Assembly: GCF_036345995.1 (NCBI RefSeq) | Contig: NZ_CP107796.1 | Location: 2,728,001 to 2,792,000, forward strand | From: Streptomyces sp. NBC_00557 | Lineage (GTDB): Bacteria > Actinomycetota > Actinomycetes > Streptomycetales > Streptomycetaceae | Reading direction: 5' to 3' | DNA: 64,000 nucleotides | Part shown: positions 8,667-15,905 of the stretch, one piece after another | Numbering within the stretch: position 1 is the first letter of the stretch | Layout: every line of letters starts with the position of its first letter | Notes under the pieces: generated by a model | The model's database searches: none | What the model was told of the DNA's origin: nothing | What the model saw: only the letters and a program-made list of their open reading frames with translations | Program-made: the position numbers and the translations under genes

Positions 8667-9776
8667 TCAGCTGTCCGCCGCCCCCGCCTCGATGGCCTCC
8701 TGGACCTCCGCCACGCGTTCCCGCTCCTCGGCGGCGAAGCGCTGGGCGTCCAGCTGGTCGGCCAGTTCCTCGTCCTGGGCCATGAGCAGGTCGAGGTCGG
8801 AGTCGCCGAGTTCGAGGACGCCCATGTCGACATAGGCCTGCTGCAGCCGCTTGCCCCACAGGCCGATGTCCTTCACGCAGGGCACGATCCGGCTGAACAG
8901 CAGCTTGCGGAACAGCTGGAGGAACTCGGAGCGCTCGCTGAGGGCCTCCGCCTCGGCCTTGGGGATGCCGAAGTTCTCCAGGACCTCCACGCCCCGCAGC
9001 CGGTCGCGCATCAGATGGCAGCCCTCGATGACGAACTCCTCGCGCTCGCGCAGTTCGGCGTCGGTGAGCTGCTTGTAGTAGTCCCTGAGGGCCAGCCGGC
9101 CGAAGGCCACGTGCCGCGCCTCGTCCTGCATGACGTAGGTGAGGATCTGCTTGGGCAGCGGCTTGTTCGTGGTGTCCCGGATCATCCCGAAGGCGGCCAG
9201 CGCCAGCCCCTCGATGAGGACCTGCATGCCGAGGTAGGGCATGTCCCAGCGGCTGTCGCGGAGCGTGTCGCCGAGCAGGGACTGCAGGTTGTCGTTGATC
9301 GGGTAGACGAGCCCGATCTTCTCGTGCAGGAAGCGGCCGTAGATCTCGGCGTGCCGGGCCTCGTCCATGGTCTGGGTCGCGGAGTAGAACTTGGCGTCCA
9401 GGTCGGGCACCGACTCCACGATCCGGGCGGCGCAGATCATCGCGCCCTGCTCGCCGTGCAGGAACTGGCTGAACTGCCAGGAGGCGTAGTGCCGGCGCAG
9501 CTCGCCCTTGTCCTTCTCGGTCAGCTTGTCCCAGTACGGGGTGCCGTACAGGCTCATCGCCTCGTCGGGCGTGCCGAGCGCGTCGTACGGGTCGACCTCC
9601 AGGTCCCAGTCGATGCGCTGCTGCCCGTCCCACTGCTTGTCCTTGCCCTTCTGGTACAGGGCGAGCAGGCGTTCGCGGCCGTCGTCGTACTCCCAGCTGA
9701 ACCGGGCCGCGCCGCTCGCGGGCACCTGCCAGGGGGAGTCTGAGGGGGCGTTGGCGTACAGGTCATGGGTCGGCAT
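8667..9776 (-). CDS. Ferritin-like diiron protein (ribonucleotide-reductase-R2-like fold)
   Basis: 369 aa from the ATG at 9776. A four-helix diiron site can be traced: Glu in FLHGEQGAM, ExxH in TMDEARHAE, Glu in LIEGLAL and ExxH in MQDEARHVAFG, a complete E/ExxH/E/ExxH ligand set. It belongs to the broad ferritin-like/R2-like oxidase class. Substrate is unknown, and it is not the catalytic R2 of the housekeeping reductase by context. The acidic C-terminus (DLDLLMAQDEELADQLDAQ) is helical. The gene is divergent from an AurF-type diiron oxygenase with only 123 bp between starts, so the two are probably co-regulated, perhaps by the TetR gene that follows. Confidence 0.85.
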   Translation of the reverse strand: MPTHDLYANAPSDSPWQVPASGAARFSWEYDDGRERLLALYQKGKDKQWDGQQRIDWDLEVDPYDALGTPDEAMSLYGTPYWDKLTEKDKGELRRHYASWQFSQFLHGEQGAMICAARIVESVPDLDAKFYSATQTMDEARHAEIYGRFLHEKIGLVYPINDNLQSLLGDTLRDSRWDMPYLGMQVLIEGLALAAFGMIRDTTNKPLPKQILTYVMQDEARHVAFGRLALRDYYKQLTDAELREREEFVIEGCHLMRDRLRGVEVLENFGIPKAEAEALSERSEFLQLFRKLLFSRIVPCVKDIGLWGKRLQQAYVDMGVLELGDSDLDLLMAQDEELADQLDAQRFAAEERERVAEVQEAIEAGAADS

Positions 9777-9899
9777 ACCCCGCAGGCTCACACGTAGACG
9801 GGAAGTCAACAAGTCATGCGCAAGGGATTGACGCCCTTGCTGACAGGCAGTCTCATAAGGGGGAGGAACACTACCCCCGGGTAACGAGGTGACGGAGCC
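9777..9899. promoter_or_regulatory. Divergent promoter region between two diiron genes
   Basis: Two -35-like hexamers lie back to back: TTGACT on the - strand (9809-9804) and TTGACG on the + strand (9828-9833). The inverted repeat CAAGGG (9821-9826) / CCCTTG (9834-9839) straddles the rightward -35 and is a plausible operator, possibly for the TetR protein encoded at 10925. A -10-like TCATAA occurs at 9853-9858. The -10 for the leftward promoter is not clear. Confidence 0.4.
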
Positions 9900-10838
9900 A
9901 TGACGACCCTGACGGAAGCGGACGCGCTGGACGGCCTGCGCGATGCGCTCGGCCTGCTCAAGGACCGGGAGCAGGTGGCCGAACGGCTGCTGGCCTCCTC
10001 CGCCAAGCACTCCTTCGACCCGGACAGGGAGCTGGACTGGGACGCACCCTTCGAGGAGGGCAAGTGGTTCTGGCCGCCGGAGCTGGTGTCGCTGTACGGC
10101 ACGCCGATGTGGAAGCGGATGAGCGAGGAGCAGCGGATCCTGCTCTCCCAGCACGAGGCGGCGGCGCTGGCCTCGCTCGGCATCTGGTTCGAGATCATCC
10201 TGATGCAGCTGCTCGTCCGGCACATCTACGACAAGGCCGCGACGAGCGCGCACGTCCGCTACGCCCTCACCGAGATCGAGGACGAGTGCCGGCACTCGAA
10301 GATGTTCGCCCGGCTGATCTCGCACGGCGGCACGCCCTGGTACCCGGTGAGCAGGGTCCACCAGAACCTGGGCCGCCTGTTCAAGACCATCTCCACCACG
10401 CCCGGTTCCTTCACCGCCACGCTGCTGGGTGAGGAGGTGCTGGACTGGATGCAGCGGCTGACCTTCCCGGACGAGCGGATCCAGCCGCTGATCCGGGGCG
10501 TGACGCGCATCCACGTGGTCGAGGAGGCGCGGCACGTCCGGTACGCCCGTGAGGAGCTGCGGCGCCAGATGGTGACGGCGCCGAAGTGGTCCCAGGAGTT
10601 CACCCGGATCACCTCCGGCGAGTTCGCCCGCGTCTTCTCGGTCGCGTTCGTGAACCCCGAGGTCTACACCAACGTCGGCCTGGACAAGCGGGAGGCCATG
10701 GCCCAGGTGAAGGCGAGCGGGCACCGCCGCGAGGTCATGCAGACCGGCGCCAAGCGGCTGACCGACTTCCTGGACGACATCGGGGTGCTGCGGGGAGTCG
10801 GCCGGCGGCTGTGGAAGTCGTCCGGGCTGCTGGCGTAG
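9900..10838 (+). CDS. AurF-like diiron oxygenase family protein
   Basis: 312 aa. Ligand pattern is that of the p-aminobenzoate N-oxygenase AurF family: Glu in LSQHEAAAL, E-x-x-H in EDECRHSKM, Glu in LLGEEVLDW, and RIHVVEEARH, which supplies the extra His plus Glu/His that distinguish AurF from ordinary R2-like sites. Characterised members oxidise arylamines to nitro groups. Here there is no biosynthetic cluster around it, so the substrate is unknown. It is preceded by the RBS-like GGTGACGGAG and transcribed away from the ferritin-like gene. The TetR regulator gene lies 86 bp downstream on the same strand. Confidence 0.85.
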   Translation: MTTLTEADALDGLRDALGLLKDREQVAERLLASSAKHSFDPDRELDWDAPFEEGKWFWPPELVSLYGTPMWKRMSEEQRILLSQHEAAALASLGIWFEIILMQLLVRHIYDKAATSAHVRYALTEIEDECRHSKMFARLISHGGTPWYPVSRVHQNLGRLFKTISTTPGSFTATLLGEEVLDWMQRLTFPDERIQPLIRGVTRIHVVEEARHVRYAREELRRQMVTAPKWSQEFTRITSGEFARVFSVAFVNPEVYTNVGLDKREAMAQVKASGHRREVMQTGAKRLTDFLDDIGVLRGVGRRLWKSSGLLA

Positions 10839-10924
10839 GGCCGGGCCGGACAAGGGGCCGTGCGCTACTCGCCGTGAGGTGCCGCGAAGCCGATGACACC
10901 CCCGCGGCGATTAGGCTGACGGCC

Positions 10925-11581
10925 ATGACCCCCGCCGCCACCCCCGCCTACCGCCGCCTCAGCGTCGAGGAGCGGCGGAGCCAGCTCCTCGCCGCCGCCC
11001 TGGGCCTGTTCGCCCACCGCGCCCCGGAGGACGTGTCGCTGGACGACGTGGCCGAGGCGGCCGGAGTGTCACGGCCCTTGGTGTACCGGTACTTCCCGGG
11101 CGGCAAGCAGCAGCTGTACGAGGCCGCGCTGCGGTCGGCCGCCGAGGAGCTGCAGCTGTGCTTCGACGAGCCCCGCGAGGGCCCGCCGCTGCCCCGGCTG
11201 TCGCGGGCCCTGGACCGGTACCTGAGCTTCGTCGACGAGCACGACACCGGCTTCAGCGCGCTGCTCCAGGGCGGCAGCGTGGTGGAGACCTCGCGGACCA
11301 CGGCCATCGTCGACGGGGTGCGCCGGGCCGCCGCCGAGCACATCTACCGCCACCTCGGTGTCGCCGAGCCCGGCCCGCGGCTGCGCATGAGCGTGCGGAC
11401 CTGGATCACGGCCGTGGAGGCGGCCTCCCTGATCTGGCTGGACGAGGGCAAGCAGCCCCCGATGACGGAGCTGCGTGACTGGCTGGTGGAGCAGTTCGTG
11501 GCCATCCTCACGGTCACCGCCGCCCGGGACCCGCAGACGGCCGCCGTCGTCGGCGAGCTGGCCGCGGATGGCGGAAACTGA
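10925..11581 (+). CDS. TetR/AcrR-family transcriptional regulator
   Basis: 218 aa. The N-terminal TetR HTH is clear: SVEERRSQLLAAALGLF, VSLDDVAEAAGVSRPLVYRYF (about residues 35-55). The C-terminal ligand domain is divergent, as usual. Context (86 bp after the AurF-like gene) suggests local control of the two diiron genes; the inverted repeat at 9821-9839 is a candidate site. The ligand cannot be predicted. Confidence 0.88.
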   Translation: MTPAATPAYRRLSVEERRSQLLAAALGLFAHRAPEDVSLDDVAEAAGVSRPLVYRYFPGGKQQLYEAALRSAAEELQLCFDEPREGPPLPRLSRALDRYLSFVDEHDTGFSALLQGGSVVETSRTTAIVDGVRRAAAEHIYRHLGVAEPGPRLRMSVRTWITAVEAASLIWLDEGKQPPMTELRDWLVEQFVAILTVTAARDPQTAAVVGELAADGGN

Positions 11582-11888
11582 AGGGGTGAAGAGTCAGGAC
11601 ACCCCCTTCGAGGGCGGCCCCATGGACGGGCGCGTGCTGCCGGTGCTGGTCGGCCCCACCGGGCACCCCCCGAAGACGTACCGCATCCCCGTCCCGGACC
11701 CGGAGGGCGAAGAGCCCACGGTGCTCGTCTACCGCCGGGTGCCGCGCGGGCACAGCAGGAGGCTGGGGCTGGTGCAGGGGTGGAAGTACCAGTACGACCC
11801 GGAGGACGCCTCCGGCGGAAAGCCGCGGTGGCCCTGGTCGAGGCCGGGCGCCACGCCGCCGGGCCGGGCGGATGACACCGACGGGTGA
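11568..11888 (+). CDS. Small conserved hypothetical protein
   Basis: 106 aa from the ATG at 11568, or 100 aa from the GTG at 11586. The ATG start overlaps the TetR 3' end by 14 nt, indicating a likely shared transcript. The protein is hydrophilic and proline-rich, with GPTGHPPKTYRIPVPD and LVYRRVPRGHSRRLGLVQGW; it has no signal peptide, membrane segment or Cys motif. No domain is recognised. Codon use matches neighbouring genes (strong GC3), so it is probably a real gene. Confidence 0.6.
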   Translation: MAETEGVKSQDTPFEGGPMDGRVLPVLVGPTGHPPKTYRIPVPDPEGEEPTVLVYRRVPRGHSRRLGLVQGWKYQYDPEDASGGKPRWPWSRPGATPPGRADDTDG

Positions 11889-12011
11889 CAGGCGTACGCC
11901 GAACCGCGCACACCGGGCGCGCGCCCCGCACGCATACATCTGATTATCGCGGTGCGATAGGAGGCGACCAGCCCGCCCGCCGGGATTCTCCCCCGCACCC
12001 GAGGTGATGAC

Positions 12012-13064
12012 GTGTCAGGAACGTTTCTGCGCCTGGCCTGTACGGCCACGGTGGCAACCCAGGCCGTCCTCGTGCCCGCACCGGCCGCGGCCGCGCCGCA
12101 GCCCCAGCGGTCCGTCTCCCAGCTGCTGACGGACCTTCAGACCCTGTACCGGCAGGCCGAGCAGGCCACCGAGACCTACAACGCCACCGCGGTGAAGCTG
12201 GCCCGCCAGCGCGCGGTGGTGTCCCGTCTCGACGGCGAACTGGCCCGCGCCCGCCTCGCCCTGCTGGGCAGCCGGTCCGACGCCGGCCGGCTGGCCCGCC
12301 GGCAGTACCAGAGCGCCGACGGCCTCGGCCCGTACGTCCGCGTGCTCCTCGCGCGCGATCCGCAGACCGCGCTGGACGAGGGCCATGTCGTCGGCGAGCT
12401 GGCGCGGGCGCAGACCCGCACCGTGAACCGGCTGAGCGCCACGGAGCGGGCCAGGGACGCCGTGGCCCGTGCCGCCCGCAGGGCCCTGGACGCCCAGCTC
12501 ACCCTCGCCGAGCAGCAGAAGAAGCAGCAGGACGCGGTGCGGTCCAAGCTGGCCGCGGTGGAACGTCTGCTGGCCGGTCTCACCCCGGCCCAGCTGGCCG
12601 CGGTCGCCGCGCTCGAACAGCGGGACGTCACCGAGGCCCAGCACAAGCTCACCACCGCGGGCTCCCTGCCCGCGAGCCGGCCCGCCTCCCCCGATGGCGC
12701 CCGCGCGGTCCGCTACGCCCTGGACCAGATCGGCAAGCCGTACGCGTGGGGCGCCCAGGGTCCCCGCTCCTACGACTGCTCGGGCCTCACCGCGCAGGCC
12801 TGGCGGCACGCGGGCCGGCCGATTCCCCGCACCAGCCAGGAGCAGTGGCACCGGCTGCGGCGCGTCCCGCTCGCCGGGCTGCGCCCCGGCGACCTGGTGG
12901 TGTACTTCCCGGACGCGACGCACGTGGCGATGTACGTCGGGAACGGGAAGGTCGTACAGGCGCCGAGACCCGGAGCGACGATCCAGGTCTCACCCCTGGC
13001 GTCGTATCCGGTGCTCGGCGCCGTACGCCCGGACGGTCAGGCTCCCGTCACCGACGCCAGGTAG
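12012..13064 (+). CDS. Secreted NlpC/P60-family peptidoglycan endopeptidase
   Basis: 350 aa from a GTG at 12012. Signal peptide in the first about 28 residues (ending VPAPAAAAP), then a long coiled-coil region (about 35-215, rich in Ala, Gln, Arg, with AEQQKKQQDA), then the NlpC/P60 domain (about 232-345) with catalytic Cys in YDCSGLTAQAW and His in DATHVAMYVG. It cleaves stem-peptide bonds (usually D-Glu to diamino acid) outside the cell. The coiled coil resembles the autoregulatory arm of RipA-type hydrolases. The 3' end overlaps the convergent monooxygenase gene by 28 nt. Confidence 0.92.
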   Translation: MSGTFLRLACTATVATQAVLVPAPAAAAPQPQRSVSQLLTDLQTLYRQAEQATETYNATAVKLARQRAVVSRLDGELARARLALLGSRSDAGRLARRQYQSADGLGPYVRVLLARDPQTALDEGHVVGELARAQTRTVNRLSATERARDAVARAARRALDAQLTLAEQQKKQQDAVRSKLAAVERLLAGLTPAQLAAVAALEQRDVTEAQHKLTTAGSLPASRPASPDGARAVRYALDQIGKPYAWGAQGPRSYDCSGLTAQAWRHAGRPIPRTSQEQWHRLRRVPLAGLRPGDLVVYFPDATHVAMYVGNGKVVQAPRPGATIQVSPLASYPVLGAVRPDGQAPVTDAR

Positions 13065-14290
13065 GCCTCGGCCTTCTCCGGCTCGTAGAAGAAGTCCTCG
13101 AAGTCGGCCGGGTCGTTGAAGGCGTTGGCGATGCGGTCCGCGACCGGCTGCAGCTGTCCGGCCGCGCCGATGAGGTTCAGGACGTGCTCCGGCGGCGGGG
13201 CCAGCATCGCGTTCGTCCACTTGGTGACGTGCTGGGCCGTCTTCCAGTAGCGGTCGAAGGTGGCCTGCATCCACTCCTCGTCGAACGGCTTGTCACCGTG
13301 CTCGAGGATGGACGCCAGGTACGCGGCCGCGCACTTGGAGGCCGAGTTGGAGCCCTGGCCGGTGATCGGGTCGTTGGCCACGACGACGTCCGCGACGCCC
13401 AGGACCAGGCCGCCGCCGGGCAGGCGGCCGATGGGGTTGCGGACGGTCGGGGCGTAGCGGCCGGCCAGCGTGCCGCCGGCGTCCGTCAGTTCCACCTTGG
13501 TGGCCCGCGCGTACTCCCAGGGCGTGAACTTCTCCATGAGTTCCAGGGTCAGGGAGAGGTGCTCCGCCGGGTCCTTGACGCCGTTGAAGACGTCGAGCGG
13601 GCCGCCGGGTATGCCCTCCCAGAACAGGATGTCGGCCGGGCCGGAGGTGGTGAGCGTCGGCATGACGAACAGCTCGCCGACGCCGGGGACCAGGTTGCAG
13701 CGGACGGCGAGGAAGTCCGGGTGCTCCGGGCGCGGGCCGAGCCCGTGGACGTACGACACCGCCAGCGCCCGCTGCGGCTCGCTGTACGGCGAGCGGGAGG
13801 CGTCGCGGCCGAACATCTGGACCAGCTCGCCCTTGCCGGCGGCGACCAGGACGAGGTCGTACGTACGGGAGAAGTAGTCGAGGTCGCCGACCGCCGCGCC
13901 GTGGATGACCAGCTGGCCGCCGCGCTGGGCGAAGGTCTCCATCCAGCCGGCCATCTTCACGCGCTGGTCGACCGACTGCGCGTACCCGTCCAGCTTGCCG
14001 ACCCAGTCGATCGCCCGCTGGGTCGGGCCCGGGTCGTGCGAGCCGGGGGCCGCGACCGAGACGCCGAGTCCTTCGATCTTCGGGGCCTGGGACTCCCAGA
14101 AGTTCAGCTTCAGATCGCGCTCGTGCTGCAGTGCCGTGTGGAACATGCACTGCGTCGACATGACCCGGCCGCTGCGGATCTCGTCCGCGGTCCGGTTCGA
14201 CATCAGGGTGACCTCGTAGCCGTGCGACTGCAGGCCGAGGGCGAGCTGGAGGCCGGACTGGCCGGCTCCGACGACGAGTATCTTCCGCAT
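13037..14290 (-). CDS. Styrene-monooxygenase-like FAD-dependent oxidoreductase
   Basis: 417 aa. The N-terminal FAD-binding Rossmann motif is GAGQSGLQLALGL (about residues 8-20). The family traits fit the StyA-type two-component styrene/indole monooxygenases: MSTQCMFHTALQHE, a second nucleotide motif LVLGVADVVVANDPITGQGSN, and helical C-terminus. Such enzymes take reduced FAD from a separate reductase; none is visible here. It lies 70 bp downstream of cvnD on the same strand and may be part of the conservon transcript. Its own substrate is unknown. The stop overlaps the convergent NlpC/P60 gene. Confidence 0.85.
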   Translation of the reverse strand: MRKILVVGAGQSGLQLALGLQSHGYEVTLMSNRTADEIRSGRVMSTQCMFHTALQHERDLKLNFWESQAPKIEGLGVSVAAPGSHDPGPTQRAIDWVGKLDGYAQSVDQRVKMAGWMETFAQRGGQLVIHGAAVGDLDYFSRTYDLVLVAAGKGELVQMFGRDASRSPYSEPQRALAVSYVHGLGPRPEHPDFLAVRCNLVPGVGELFVMPTLTTSGPADILFWEGIPGGPLDVFNGVKDPAEHLSLTLELMEKFTPWEYARATKVELTDAGGTLAGRYAPTVRNPIGRLPGGGLVLGVADVVVANDPITGQGSNSASKCAAAYLASILEHGDKPFDEEWMQATFDRYWKTAQHVTKWTNAMLAPPPEHVLNLIGAAGQLQPVADRIANAFNDPADFEDFFYEPEKAEAYLASVTGA

Positions 14291-14360
14291 GCGGGTGGGG
14301 ACTCCTTACGGGAACTGCTCGGGGACTGCACTGGGGACCGCGCGGCGGCCGCCCGCCGGA

Positions 14361-15020
14361 CTACTCGGGGGTTTCGTCCAGCGCGTGACCGACCAGGGCC
14401 AGCAGTGTCTCGATGACCGAGATCCTGCGCCGCGCGTCCATGATCATGACAGGGATGTGCGCGGGTATCGTCAGCGCCTCCCGTACGTCCTCCGGCTCGA
14501 ACAGCTCGCTGCCGTCGAAGTGGTTGACCGCGACGACGTACGGCAGCCCGCAGCTCTCGAAGTAGTCCAGGGCCGGGAAGCAGTCCTTCAGCCGGCGGGT
14601 GTCGGCCATGACGACCGCGCCGATCGCGCCGCGCACCAGGTCGTCCCACATGAACCAGAACCGCTGCTGGCCCGGCGTGCCGAACAGGTAGAGCACCAGG
14701 TCGTCGTCGAGCGTGATACGGCCGAAGTCCATGGCCACGGTGGTGGTGAGCTTGCCCGGCGTGGCGGTGAGGTCGTCGGTCTCCTCGCTCGCCTCGGTCA
14801 TCAGCGCCTCGGTCTGCAGCGGCGTGATCTCCGAGACGGAGGTGACCAGCGTGGTCTTGCCGACGCCGAAGCCCCCCGCCACCACGATCTTCGTGGCGAT
14901 GGGGGCCCGGGTACGGTCCGTCTGCCAGGACTTCAGGTCGTCGTCGGGCTCGGTGAACCCGGCGACGAGGGGGGCGCCCCCGACGGCGGAGGCGGCGGCG
15001 TCAGAGACGACGGAGTCCAT
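14361..15020 (-). CDS. Conservon GTP-binding protein (CvnD-type small GTPase)
   Basis: 219 aa from the ATG at 15020, preceded by GGAAAGGG. GTPase motifs: P-loop GGFGVGKTTLV (about residues 43-53), switch II FGTPGQQRFWF (DTPG variant TPGQ), and VNHFDG in place of NKxD. These match the Ras/MglA-like ATP/GTP-binding proteins of actinobacterial conservons. In the family, CvnA-D form a membrane-proximal complex resembling eukaryotic GPCR signalling. The gene starts inside the 3' end of cvnC (20-nt overlap), so it is coupled. Confidence 0.93.
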   Translation of the reverse strand: MDSVVSDAAASAVGGAPLVAGFTEPDDDLKSWQTDRTRAPIATKIVVAGGFGVGKTTLVTSVSEITPLQTEALMTEASEETDDLTATPGKLTTTVAMDFGRITLDDDLVLYLFGTPGQQRFWFMWDDLVRGAIGAVVMADTRRLKDCFPALDYFESCGLPYVVAVNHFDGSELFEPEDVREALTIPAHIPVMIMDARRRISVIETLLALVGHALDETPE

Positions 15021-15411
15021 GCAGCACCCTTTCCAGCAGAGCGCGGTCCGGGCGGCCGGTGCCGTGACCGGTTCCGGTGCCGTACACACGGATCTTTCCC
15101 TGGTCCGCGAGGTCGCTCAGGAGCACGCGGACCACGCCGAGCGGCATCTTCAGCAGCGCGGCGATCTCGGCCACCGTGCGCATACGGCGGCACAGTTCGA
15201 CGATGGCCCGCATCTCCGGCATGACACCGGCGGAGAGCGGCGCACTTGTCAGTTCCTTGCGCTCCTCCGGGGCCTCCAGCGCGGCGACGAAGGTCTCCAC
15301 GAGGAGGACGTGGCCGAAACGGGTCCGGCCGCCGGTGAGCGAGTAGGGGCGGACGCGGGCGGGTTTGCGCTCGCCGCCGCGCACGGGGAGTTTCTTCGAT
15401 GTGCCGCTCAT
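15001..15411 (-). CDS. Conservon DUF742 protein (CvnC-type)
   Basis: 136 aa. DUF742 traits: RVRPYSLTGGRTRF near the N-terminus and a winged-helix-like core with TVAEIAALLKMPLGVVRVLLSDLADQGKIRVY. It overlaps cvnD and abuts cvnB (the ATG at 15411 shares its first base with the last base of the cvnB stop), so the genes are translationally linked. In characterised conservons this protein interacts with the kinase-like and GTPase components. Confidence 0.93.
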   Translation of the reverse strand: MSGTSKKLPVRGGERKPARVRPYSLTGGRTRFGHVLLVETFVAALEAPEERKELTSAPLSAGVMPEMRAIVELCRRMRTVAEIAALLKMPLGVVRVLLSDLADQGKIRVYGTGTGHGTGRPDRALLERVLHGLRRL

Positions 15412-15905
15412 CAGGCGCTCCCCGCCGACTCGGCCTCCATGGACTTCCGCAGCTCGCTGCGGAGTTCCGGGGTGAGGACGTGTCCGGCGCGACCGACGAA
15501 CAACGCCATGTGGTACGCCACCACGCTCATGTCGCACTCGGCGCTGCCGTGCACGCCGAGCAGCGAGCCGTCGCTGATCGACATCACGAACAGGCTGCCC
15601 TCCTCCATCGCGATCATCGTGTGCTTGACGCCGCCGAAGTCCATCAGCTTCGCGGCGCCGACGGTGAGGCTGCCGATGCCGGAGACGATGGTGGCCAGGT
15701 CGGCGGCGGAGCCGCGAGGACCTTTCGCGGGGCGGTTCTGACGGGACTGCTCGGTGTGGGCCGGGTCGGACGACAGCAGCAGCAGTCCGTCCGAGGAGAC
15801 CACGGCGACGGACTGGATGCCGGGGACTTCCTCGACCAGGTTGGTCAGCAGCCAGTGCAGGTTGCGGGCTTCGCTGCTCAGTCCGTAAGTACTCGGCGCG
15901 GTCAA
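15411..15905 (-). CDS. Conservon roadblock/LC7 protein (CvnB-type)
   Basis: 164 aa starting at a TTG (15905) behind GAGGAGG; the start overlaps the cvnA stop (TTGA). It shows the roadblock fold signature: LVEEVPGIQSVAVVSSDGLLLLSSD, later FGGVKHTMIAMEEGSLFVMSI and LLGVHGSAECDMSVVAYHMALFV. Roadblock proteins act as GTPase-activating or scaffolding partners of small GTPases, here the CvnD-type protein. Confidence 0.94.
   Translation of the reverse strand: MTAPSTYGLSSEARNLHWLLTNLVEEVPGIQSVAVVSSDGLLLLSSDPAHTEQSRQNRPAKGPRGSAADLATIVSGIGSLTVGAAKLMDFGGVKHTMIAMEEGSLFVMSISDGSLLGVHGSAECDMSVVAYHMALFVGRAGHVLTPELRSELRKSMEAESAGSA

Noticed and set aside
11889..12011. c-di-AMP (ydaO-type) riboswitch before the NlpC/P60 gene
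   Set aside because: The intergenic part is only about 120 bp and shows none of the recognisable conserved blocks.
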